This document shows, in pieces, positions 37,225 to 46,220 of a stretch of 64,000 nt of DNA (position 1 is its first letter; each line of letters opens with the position of its first letter). The notes beneath the pieces are model-generated. The model saw nothing but the letters and a program-made list of their open reading frames with translations. It was not told the origin of the DNA and did not search any database. The stretch spans positions 100,528 to 164,527 of the forward strand of contig JAHDWA010000019.1 in NCBI GenBank assembly GCA_023382535.1. The letters are read 5' to 3'. Both the position numbers and the translations under genes were made by a program. The stretch comes from Anaerolineae bacterium. Lineage in GTDB: Bacteria > Chloroflexota > Anaerolineae > 4572-78 > J111.

Positions 37225-37923
37225 CTACTTGTGAACCATTGCCTTTTGCTGCTCCCGTTTGGCCTGCTCCAACAATTTTGTTGTCGTGCTTTGGGCGTAG
37301 ACCGTCATCGTCCCCATTTGACCAATACGCTTGTCGAAAACGGGGAAGCCTTCGATGATAAGTTTGTCATCCGGGTGTTTGAGGGACTCCTTGACCTTGT
37401 TCCACTGCTTGCGGGCAATGTAAACCACATACGTGGTTGGTTCAGCAGGAGGCGGGGGCAGTTCTTTGGGTAATGACGGAATCTTGCCACTCTGCACGCT
37501 GGTGATGACTACATCATCTTTTTCAATAACTCGCCCTGGCCGGCCGATAAGAGTCAATTTCACAGTTGCCTCTCTTTTAGGTGATTTCAGGATTTCATTG
37601 ATTAAAGCCGCACCTTCTTCCCAGGTGAGAGGTTGAGGCTTGGCTTTGGGCGTAACAGCCGTCCGAGTTGGGCCAAAGATCGCCCAACGCTCTTTTGACG
37701 TGGTCTGGTTTTTGGCAAGCTTAAAGAAGACCCCGCCGGGAGTCCTACGCTGGCTGCCATCGTTGGTCAACAGGCCAGCCCCCTCGACCTCGATCTGCTG
37801 GGTCTGTTCCAGCAGTATCAGGGCACGTTCCTCCCCTAATACTGTAACCACCCTTTCGATGGTTCTGAGTGGCCCTGTTTCAGCCTCTCCAAGCGTCTCG
37901 GCGATTTTCTGAACGGCGTTCAC
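37225..37923 (-). CDS. bacterial PHAX RNA-binding-domain protein
   Basis: A 232-residue protein. Residues about 5-75 closely match the PHAX RNA-binding domain of the eukaryotic snRNA export adaptor: ERVVTVLGEERALILLEQTQ, GLLTNDGSQRR and TPGGVFFKLAK. In eukaryotes this domain binds single-stranded RNA. A second part at about 95-210 is alpha/beta and unnamed. The start is GTG at 37923 with AGGGAG just upstream. It reads towards the BREX operon but is separated from it by a terminator. The bacterial role is unknown; an RNA-binding regulator is a reasonable guess. Confidence 0.8.
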   Translation of the reverse strand: MNAVQKIAETLGEAETGPLRTIERVVTVLGEERALILLEQTQQIEVEGAGLLTNDGSQRRTPGGVFFKLAKNQTTSKERWAIFGPTRTAVTPKAKPQPLTWEEGAALINEILKSPKREATVKLTLIGRPGRVIEKDDVVITSVQSGKIPSLPKELPPPPAEPTTYVVYIARKQWNKVKESLKHPDDKLIIEGFPVFDKRIGQMGTMTVYAQSTTTKLLEQAKREQQKAMVHK

Positions 37924-38011
37924 ATCTCCCTGCCCCTGAGATCATCTTTTGATCGCCCTCCATTTTAACACAGGTAGCGCAGCTAAACAATGACCTCAAT
38001 TGAACATATTT

Positions 38012-39501
38012 ACCTAAACCTTGTCCAAAATAACGGCAACGTGCCAGGGTTCAAGGAGGGAACGTAAGGCCAAACCGAGTTGATAAGAGAAGCGATCATA
38101 ATATTTTAAGACAAGCGTCGCCACGGTCTGGTCAGGGTTAAAAAAACAACACCATTGAAACACAACACGTCGCGGACCAAACGCAGCAAGCCCAACTTAG
38201 CGACGGATTGGCAGCGTTGGGCTAACCAATCGCGGCCCCAGATGAGCAGATTGTGAGCCAGGGCGTTGAGTTGGGTCAGCATTTGTTGAGCCGGGAAGCT
38301 TTTCTTGTTGCGTTTGGTAACCCCCAAGCCTTGTTTGTCTTGTTTGAGACCGATTTCGATGCCCCCGCCGCGCTGGTCATAGAAATAAACATAAGCCAGG
38401 AGAGTGGAACGAGGGTCGTCCTGGTCGGGATGACAGCCGGTGAGCAGTCTGACCAGAGTAGCGGATAAGGTAGAAAGGATGACCCCGACCCCATATTGCC
38501 CATTGCGTTTGCGGGTACGGACCGCAATCCGTTTGACCGGGGCGATGTACTCAGTCGCCAATAGCGTGACCCAGCCGACTTGGCGATCCGGCACCCGCGG
38601 ATCGTCATACCAGGTGGTGACACTTTCGGCTAACAGACGAGCGCGTTGAGCGGAGTACTCCTTGGTTTGGAATTGATAGCCTTGTTCCAGTAACCAGTTG
38701 ACATCATCCCGACTGCCGCCGTGCCCATCAATCCGTAAAATGGTGTGGCTTCGTTTCGCCCGGTTCAACTCAAGTACCTGGGCCGCCCGGCTGACTAAGG
38801 CTTGTAACACTTGAGGCAAAGTGGTCTGACCCGGATAAAGCTGGTCCACGACCACTTCCTCATACAGACTAGCATAGACCCGGCCCAATTGTCGGCCCCG
38901 CCGGTTGCGCTGATGGGCAAAATAGCCCTTACTGGCAAAGGCCGCTTTCGGACCACACGGTTGACCACTCAGGTCTACCTCTAACACTTGCCACTCCTGG
39001 TCATAGTTGTGGGCGTACCCGGCACTGTGGGCTTGATAGATGCTGATCACGGCTTGTTCCAGTTGGCTGACATTGAGGGCGGTACAGGCATTCAAGGTTT
39101 CACTAATGACTGATTGTTCCGCACACCGGCTCCGACCAAAGGCCAGTTGTAAGGCTCGATCCGAGCGCAGGCGCGTGTTGGCTTCGACCAGTCCCTGACC
39201 CCCAGCCAGGATCGTCACCAGCGCATCGGTTAGCTTGTCCGTCGGGCTATCTTTGATTGTTTTTTGCTCTATTTTGACGGTATCGGCCATCGTCTTCACA
39301 ATACCCAGTTGTCTGATTTTCAAACCCAAGGCGACCAGGGTCGCCCGGGGGATAATCTGACAATTTAATTCAGTTGTGTTACTGTTCAACATGGTGATGA
39401 GCCTCCTATGGCTTTTTAATTTGGTCATTATGAACCATAGTTTGGTTCATCACCCCTTTTTTCGGCAAGCTCATCGCCACTATTTTGGCCTAAATTTAGG
39501 T
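38012..39501 (-). mobile_element. IS1380-like insertion sequence, complete, with 4-bp target duplication
   Basis: A 1490-bp element. The ends are imperfect inverted repeats of about 25 bp (38012-38036 and 39477-39501), sharing ACCTAAA at the tips and CCAAAATA further in. It is flanked by ATTT at 38008-38011 and ATTT at 39502-39505, a 4-bp direct repeat as expected for IS1380. One transposase gene fills it. The intact frame, ends and duplication point to a recent insertion between the PHAX-like gene and the DUF4832 gene. Confidence 0.8.
38106..39392 (-). CDS. IS1380-family DDE transposase
   Basis: A 428-residue transposase. The first acidic region follows a helical N terminus (DALVTILAGGQGLVEANTRL), and the central strand ILRIDGHGGSRDDVNWLLEQ has the IS1380-type catalytic Asp context. 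A C-terminal arginine-rich end (WRRL) is common in this group. The start at 39392 is preceded by AGGAGG nine bases upstream; the longer frame from 39428 has no such site. No frameshift or stop interrupts it, so it is probably active. Confidence 0.82.
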   Translation of the reverse strand: MLNSNTTELNCQIIPRATLVALGLKIRQLGIVKTMADTVKIEQKTIKDSPTDKLTDALVTILAGGQGLVEANTRLRSDRALQLAFGRSRCAEQSVISETLNACTALNVSQLEQAVISIYQAHSAGYAHNYDQEWQVLEVDLSGQPCGPKAAFASKGYFAHQRNRRGRQLGRVYASLYEEVVVDQLYPGQTTLPQVLQALVSRAAQVLELNRAKRSHTILRIDGHGGSRDDVNWLLEQGYQFQTKEYSAQRARLLAESVTTWYDDPRVPDRQVGWVTLLATEYIAPVKRIAVRTRKRNGQYGVGVILSTLSATLVRLLTGCHPDQDDPRSTLLAYVYFYDQRGGGIEIGLKQDKQGLGVTKRNKKSFPAQQMLTQLNALAHNLLIWGRDWLAQRCQSVAKLGLLRLVRDVLCFNGVVFLTLTRPWRRLS

Positions 39502-39694
39502 ATTTAAGCAGCGGTCGGAGTATTCAAAGTTCAGGCCAAGTATGATATACTGGACTCAGGGAACAAATCGGCTCTGACCTTTTCAAGACGTGTCCTGCTG
39601 GGTCTTCTGGCGACTTTGCTGATTTCTAGCAACAGCCCAACGGCGGTATAGCCACTGCTGCCTCGGTTTCAAGCTGGTATCATCAGGAGGGGCC

Positions 39695-41197
39695 ATGAAA
39701 AGCAAGTTAATTGGATTGACTCTTCTCTCGGTTCTGGCCTTATCCACCCTGGCTGCCCCGTTATTGGCCTTTGCTCCGCCATCCTCCCTTCAGCCTGCGG
39801 CCCCAACCACCACCGTCGTTTACACGCCCACCACTACCCTCCTGGCCAACCCGGAACGGGGTTGGTATCATCATACGGCAACCGGTCACGGCGAGTACAC
39901 CCCTCTGGATTTGGCGATGCTCCAGGGGTATCGTCAAAACGAGCAAATCACCTTGATTTTGCGCCTGTTTGATCTCAACGATTTTGTCACCAGCGACATC
40001 AGCCCGACCTATCTGACGGCGATGCAAGCCGATTTTGATACGGTCAGACAGGCCGGCTTGAAAATGATCGTCCGCTTTGTCTATACGGACACTCCTCACT
40101 TTGCCCCTGGGACTGATTGGCCGCCAATACCGCCCTACGGTGATGCCTCCAAAGCTCAAATGCTGCGGCATCTCGAACAGCTCCAGCCGGTTTTGCAAGC
40201 TAACAGCGATGTGATCGCCGTAGTGCAAGCGGGGTTTATCGGCATTTGGGGCGAATGGTTCTATACCGATGACTTCGTGCAGGACCCGACCCAGCCCGAT
40301 ATCGTCACAGCCACAGATTATCTCAATCGGGCCCAAGTTCTGTCAGCCACCCTGGCCGCCCTCCCCTCCAGCCGGATGGTCCCGATCAGAACACCTCGCT
40401 ACAAAGTGGCGATCATCCCTGACAGCCAGGGCTATACCCCTATCACCCCAGACCAGGCCTATAACGCCACCGCCCTGGCTCGTACCGGCTATCATAACGA
40501 TTGTTTCCTGGCCGACGACACTGACGCTGGTACCTATGTGACGCCCACCGTCGAGTATCCCTACCTGGAGGTCGAAACCAAATACCTGCCGATGGGGGGT
40601 GAAACCTGCGCCGTCAATCCGCCGCGCTCGGATTGTGCGACCGCTTTGGAGGAGCTGGCCCGTTTCCACTGGTCCTACCTCAATCGAGATTACCAGCCTG
40701 ATGTCATCGCCGGGTGGCAGAGTGGGGGCTGTTTCGACGAGGTCCAGCGGTGGCTTGGTTATCGCTTGACCCTGGTGGACGGGGTCTATGCCAATGCAGT
40801 GAGAGCCGGGGCAGGCTTTTCCGTGAGCTTGCGCCTGCGGAATGAGGGGTGGGCTGCGCCGTTTAATCCCCGTCCCCTGGAATTGTGGCTGCGCCATACC
40901 GGCACGGGCGCGACCTACTCGCAAACCCTGCCCGTTGATCCTCGTTTCTGGTTGGCCGATGCCGGGACGACCTATCCGGTGAACTACACCTTTGTAACCC
41001 CCGCTGACATGCCAACCGGCGACTATGAGTTACTGCTCAAATTGCCTGATCCTGCACCGAGCCTGGCGGGACGAGCAGAGTATGCCATTCGACTGGCTAA
41101 TGAACTGGTTTGGGAAGAAGCTACCGGCTTCAACCGGCTGCTGCACACCCTCACGGTTTCCTGGTTCGGCTACTTGCCTGTCATTATGCGGAACTAA
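39695..41197 (+). CDS. secreted DUF4874/DUF4832-type protein
   Basis: A 500-residue protein with a Sec signal peptide (1-26, ending in LLAFA). The body matches the DUF4874 then DUF4832 arrangement: LLANPERGWYHHT near 48, LILRLFDLNDFV, FIGIWGEWFY near 188, then a beta-rich C-terminal half. These domains resemble TIM-barrel glycosidases but their substrate is unknown. The protein ends in GYLPVIMRN, a tail style common on secreted Chloroflexota proteins. AGGAGG lies eight bases before the ATG. It is followed 86 bp later by the alpha-2-macroglobulin gene and could be co-transcribed. Confidence 0.8.
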   Translation: MKSKLIGLTLLSVLALSTLAAPLLAFAPPSSLQPAAPTTTVVYTPTTTLLANPERGWYHHTATGHGEYTPLDLAMLQGYRQNEQITLILRLFDLNDFVTSDISPTYLTAMQADFDTVRQAGLKMIVRFVYTDTPHFAPGTDWPPIPPYGDASKAQMLRHLEQLQPVLQANSDVIAVVQAGFIGIWGEWFYTDDFVQDPTQPDIVTATDYLNRAQVLSATLAALPSSRMVPIRTPRYKVAIIPDSQGYTPITPDQAYNATALARTGYHNDCFLADDTDAGTYVTPTVEYPYLEVETKYLPMGGETCAVNPPRSDCATALEELARFHWSYLNRDYQPDVIAGWQSGGCFDEVQRWLGYRLTLVDGVYANAVRAGAGFSVSLRLRNEGWAAPFNPRPLELWLRHTGTGATYSQTLPVDPRFWLADAGTTYPVNYTFVTPADMPTGDYELLLKLPDPAPSLAGRAEYAIRLANELVWEEATGFNRLLHTLTVSWFGYLPVIMRN

Positions 41198-41283
41198 GAC
41201 AGAAATAAGGACGGTGATTGGAACTTTCCCCCGCCCGGCAGCGTCTGAAACACAGTTGACCCTTCAGTTCAAGGAGGAACGTT

Positions 41284-44200
41284 ATGCCAGTCAAGATTCG
41301 CTCATATCTCCCGACCGCCCTAAAGCTGCTGCTGATCCTCATCGTCGCCGCCGGGTTTGCCGCCTACGGCTATATCAGCACCCTACCCGAACGGGCCGAC
41401 GCCCAGCAGACCATCGTCATCGGGCCGGAGCGCCTGGCCCCCGGCAGCGAGGCCGGCCTGCGGGTGGTGGTCCAGCAGGCCGGCGGCGGCCAGCCGGTGA
41501 GCGACGCCCAGGTCAAAGTCAGCCTCCAACCCCAGGCCGGGGGCCAGTCTCTGCCCCTGTTTGCCGGGACCACCGATGCCAGCGGCAGCCTGCCCTTGAC
41601 CTTTCAGATCCCGGCTGAGGCCGGCGGCGACTACCACCTCATCGTCGAAACCGAGTCGCCCAACGGGACCGACCGGCTGGAGCGGCCGGTCAAGGTCGAG
41701 CGGGAGTTCCGCCTGCTGCTGAGCAGCGACAAGCCCCTCTACCAGCCCGGCCAGACTATCCACCTCCGCGCCCTGGCCCTTGACCCCTTTGACCTGACCC
41801 CGGCCCGCCAGGCCAGCATTGATTTTGTGGTCCAGGATGCCAAAGGCAACAAGGTCTTTCGCCAGAGCGTGCCGACCTCCGCTTATGGCATCGCCACCGC
41901 CGATTTTGTTCTGGCCGACATGGTCAACCAGGGTGACTACAAACTGAGCGCCAGCTTGGGACACACCACCTCCGAAAGAACGGTCGAGGTCAAGCCCTAC
42001 GTGCTGCCCAAGTTTGGGGTCACAGTCACCACCGAGCGCAGCTTCTACACCCCTGGCCAGCGGGTCGCGGGCAGCGTCCAGGCCGACTACTTCTTCGGCA
42101 AGCCGGTGGCCGCAAGCCAGGTGCGGCTGGTCGGGCTGGTCTACGATGTGGAGCGGGTCGAACTGGTCAACCTGACCGGCCAGACCGATGCCCAGGGCCG
42201 CTACAATTTCAGCTTTGATTTGCCCAGCTACCTGGCCGGCTCCGGCCTTGACAGCGGCCAGGCCCAATTTGCCCTGGAAGTGACGGTCATTGACCAGACT
42301 GAGCACGCCGAGCAGAGCAGCGCCCTGGTGCTGGTCGCCGCCCAGCCCATCGTCATCGAAGCGGTAGCCGAAAGCGGCAGCCTTCGCCCCGGCGTGGAGA
42401 ACATCGTCTACATTCTGACCGCCTACCCCGACGGGACTCCGGCCCAAACCGACTTGCAAATCGGGATTAACCAGAACCCGCCGCAAAAGCTGACCACCAA
42501 TGAGTTCGGCCTGGCCGAACTGCGCGTGCAGCCGGGCGACGGCGAAACGACCCTGACCATCCAGGCCAGCGATGAGCGCGGCTTCAGCGCCGGCCGCACC
42601 GTCCAATTCCAGGCCGAAGCGGGCAGCGACCACGTCCTGCTGCGGGCCGACCGGGCCGCCTATGCCGTCGGTGAAACGATGAACCTCGTGGCCCTGACCG
42701 CCCTCGACAGCGGCAGCATCTACCTGGACATCGTCAAAGAGGGGCAGACCCTCTCCACCCGCTCGACGCCGGTGCAGGCCGGTCAGGCTGACTTTACGGT
42801 GGACCTCAGCCCTGACCTGTACGGCACGCTGGAACTGCACGCCTACAAAGTGCTGGCCGACGGCACGCTGGTCCGCGATACCCGCCTCGTGGTCGTGGAC
42901 GAACCGCGCGATTTGGCCGTCACCGTTGCCGCCGACAAGGACACTTATCGTCCCGGCGAGACCGCCACCCTCGACTTCCAGACGACAGCTCAGGCGGACA
43001 GCGCGCCGGTGCAGAGCGCCCTGGGCCTGGCCGTCGTAGATGAGTCGGTCTTCGCCTTGCAGCGCCAGGACCCCGGCTTTGCCAAGCTCTACTTCCTGCT
43101 CGAAGCGGAATTGATGGAACCGTTCTACCAGGTCAAGGGTTATAACCTGCCCGCCGCTTACCAGCCCAACCAGGCTCCCCCGCCAGAACTGCGCCAGGCC
43201 CAGGATACCAGTATCCAGGCGGCCTGGGCTGCGGCCCCGACCAGCGGCCTGGCCCTCCAGGCCAACAGCCGCCCCGAAAAGCTGGAAGCCCTGCGCCAGG
43301 TTCAAGCCCAAGGCTTTTTGACCCTGACCAACCTGACCCTGCTGGGGCTGGTCCTGCTGCCGCTGCTGCTGTGGCTGGTGGTGATCCTGGCTCTGGCCGG
43401 CACTGGACTGGTCAGGCGTTCCCTGTGGGGATTGGCCAAAGTCAGCGGCCTGCTGCTGCTGCTTTGGGCCGCTTTGTATGGCCTGGTTGCCTTTTTGACC
43501 TCCCTCTCTTACGAGGCCCAGCGCTTCTTCTGGCAGCTTGACCTGGCCGAGTGGCTGCCCTTTGTCCTGGGCGGCGCTTTTGGGCTGGTCCTGCTCGGCC
43601 TGGCCGTTTATGGCTGGCGGCGGCGGGACGAGGCAGCTCAGTTCATCTTTTTGCTCTCGGCCGGGGGCATCGGCCTGCTGGTCCTGCTGCTTTACTTGAG
43701 CAATGACTCGCCGCCGCCCGATGATGCCTGGGGCGTGGCTCTTGTTATCGCCCTGCTGCTTTTACCGGGCGCTTACCTGCTCTACGGCCAAAAGCTGTGG
43801 GCCGAGGGCCGGCGTGGTCCCGCCCGGCTGCCCACGCTGTTGGGCGGCCTGCTCAGCCCGGTCATCCTGGTGCTGCCTTTCCTGTTGTTGGGGGGTGGGA
43901 GTGGCCCGCTTATGGCCCCCGCCCAACCCGACGTCATGATGCTGGCCGCTGCGCCCGTCCCCACGGCGGGCCGCCAGGATGCAGGTGAGCTGAAAACGGA
44001 AAGCGCCGCCGAGGCCGAGACCTCACCCACCGGCCCAACCGAAGCGCCCCGGCTGCGCCAGTTCTTCCCCGAAACTCTCTACTGGAACCCCGAAGTGATC
44101 ACCGACGAGACCGGGCGGGCCAAATTGGAAATCCCCCTGGCCGACAGCATCACCACCTGGCGGCTGACCGCCCTCGCCTCGTCCCAGGATGGCCGGCTGG

Positions 44201-46149
44201 GCTTCACCACCCAGGGCGTGCGGGTCTTCCAGGATTTCTTCGTGGATGTGGACCTGCCGGTGGCTCTGACCCAGGGCGACGAGATCAGCATCCCCGTCGG
44301 CGTCTTCAACTACCTGCCCCAGGCCCAGCAGGTCCGGCTGGTGATCGAGCCGGAACCCTGGTTTGAACTCTTAGGTCAAGCCGAACAAACGCTGAGCATC
44401 GCCGCCAACGATATTGACGTCGTCTATTTCCCCATCCGGGTCAAGGCGTTTGGCCGGCAGGGCTTTCAAGTAACTGCCTGGGGGGAAAAGATGAACGACG
44501 CCGTGCGCCGGGAGGTGCGGGTTGTGCCCAACGGCCAGGAAGTCCGCCTGAGCGAGAGCAACTGGCTGCGGGAAAACAAAGAATTGACCTTGAACCTGCC
44601 CCCCGAAATTGTGCCGCGCACTGCCCAGGTTGAGGTTAAAATTTACACCGGGGTGCTGGCCCAGGTGGTCGAGGGGCTGGAGAAAATCCTGCGCCTGCCC
44701 CATGGCTGATTTGAGCAAAGTACGTCGGCGACGTACCCGAATGTGCTCGTGTTGGACTACCTGCAAACCACCGGCCAGGCTAATCCTGACGTGCAACTGA
44801 CCGCCGAAAAATATGTGGCCACCGGCTACCAGCGCCTGCTGACCTTTGAGGTTCCCGGCGGCGGCTTTTCCCTCTTTGGCCAGCCGCCCGCCGAAGTCTT
44901 TTTGACTGCCTACGGCTTGATGGAATTCAGCGATATGGCCAAAGTCTACCCGGTAGACCGGGAATTAATTGACCGCACCGCCCGCTGGTTAATGGCCCAG
45001 CAGCAGCCCGACGGGACGTGGCTGGAGCAGGGCTACTCCGAACACTGGCAGGTGACATCCAAACTGCCCACCACGGCTTACATCACCTGGGCCTTGATCG
45101 AAGCTGGCTACCAGGACACACCCGAAGTCAACCGGGCTATCGCCTACATCCGCGAGTTTGCCCGCCAGGAAAATGACGCCTACGGCCTGGCCCTCCTGGC
45201 CAATGCCCTGACAGCCTTTGATCCCAATGACGGCATGACCCGGACCGTCCTGGAAAAACTGTACGGGATGAGGATTCAAGAAGGCGATACCGTCTACTGG
45301 CAAAACGAGCAGGCCTCGTTTATGGGCGCGACCGGCAGCAGCGGCAGCGTCGAGACGACTGCTCTGGCCGCAGCCGCCTTTCTGCGGGCCGGGGTCTATC
45401 CCGACGCGACCGGTGGGGCATTGGCCTCGCTCATTCAGAGCAAAGATAGCTGGGGCACCTGGAACACTACCCAGGCCACCATTCTCTCCCTCAAGGCTCT
45501 GCTGCTGGCCACCCAGGCCACCGGCGCGGCCGGCGAGCCGGCCACTATTCGGGTCAGTTTGAACAAGGAGCAAACTCAGGAGATCGTCATCAACCCCGAC
45601 CAGGCCGACGTGGTTCACCTGGTCACCTTTGACCAGGGCTTTTCGCCCAGCGGAACCAACCGTGTGCAGCTTGAGGTCGAGGGGGGCAGCAATCTGATGT
45701 ACCAGGTTACCACCGGTTACTATTTACCTTGGGACAAAGTGCCGCCGGCCCCAGCCAGCGAGGAATTGCTGGATATTGATTTGAGCTATGATCGCACTCG
45801 TCTGGCCGTCAACGACACAGTCACGGTAAACGTAGGGGTCGAGTTGAACCAGGCCGGGGTGGTCAAGATGGCCCTGGTGGACCTGGGCGTGCCGCCCGGC
45901 TTCACCGTGCTGACTGAAGACCTCAATCGCCTGGTGGAACAGAAGCTGATCTCCCGCTACGAGCTGACCGGCCGCCAGATCATCCTCTACCTGGAAGATT
46001 TCTCCAGCGACCGGCCGCTGACCTTCAGCTACCGGCTGGCGGCCCGCTTCCCCATGCGCGCCCAGACCCCGCCTTCGAGCGGGTATGATTATTACAATCC
46101 CACTGCCCAAACGGTCAAAGCGCCGTTGGAGGTGGTGGTGACGGAGTAA
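41284..46149 (+). CDS. membrane alpha-2-macroglobulin with in-frame TGA at the thioester Cys, candidate selenoprotein
   Basis: Read through the TGA, this is a 1621-residue bacterial alpha-2-macroglobulin. Such proteins trap proteases by a thioester formed between Cys and Gln of a GCxEQ motif. An N-terminal membrane anchor (about 8-32) is followed by macroglobulin domains to about residue 610 (VVDESVFALQ). A block of six or seven hydrophobic helices (about 680-850) takes the place of the usual bait region. The A2M domain starts near 920 (FFPETLYWNPEV). The thioester region reads LPHG-TGA-FEQSTSATYPNVLV, with the TGA (44707-44709) as codon 1142, exactly where Cys is expected. The same frame stays open for 479 further codons through the TED domain to a normal end. 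AAGGAGG precedes the ATG. Alternatives are a nonsense mutation or a sequencing error. Confidence 0.78.
44707..44749 (+). promoter_or_regulatory. candidate bacterial SECIS element after the TGA
   Basis: GTACGTC (44720-44726) and GACGTAC (44730-44736) form a perfect 7-bp stem with loop GGC (44727-44729). A lower stem GAGCA (44713-44717)/TGCTC (44744-44748) adds 5 bp. The loop starts 18 bases after the TGA and has G in its first two positions, as in bacterial SECIS models. The stem is coded by agt-acg-tcg-gcg-acg-tac, while the rest of the gene prefers agc, acc and gcc. Confidence 0.6.
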
Positions 46150-46187
46150 GCGGAGGGATAGGGCAGATAGCGGAGACTGGTTATGGT

Positions 46188-46207
46188 TTGCTCGTTCCCT
46201 TGAGCAA
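46188..46207. terminator. hairpin between convergent genes, weak terminator candidate
   Basis: TTGCTC (46188-46193) pairs with GAGCAA (46202-46207). It sits between the convergent alpha-2-macroglobulin and AAA-Csx3 genes but has no T tract on either strand. Confidence 0.3.
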
Positions 46208-46220
46208 GGCGGTCAATCGT

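Noticed and set aside
41383..43311. Long minus-strand open frame opposite the macroglobulin gene
   Set aside because: It is an antisense shadow of a GC-rich gene. Its composition is low in complexity, it has no domain, and the plus-strand gene is certain.
44743..46149. Separate gene starting at GTG 44743
   Set aside because: It is in the same frame as the macroglobulin, has no ribosome binding site, and would start within the thioester region. Read-through or recoding explains it better.
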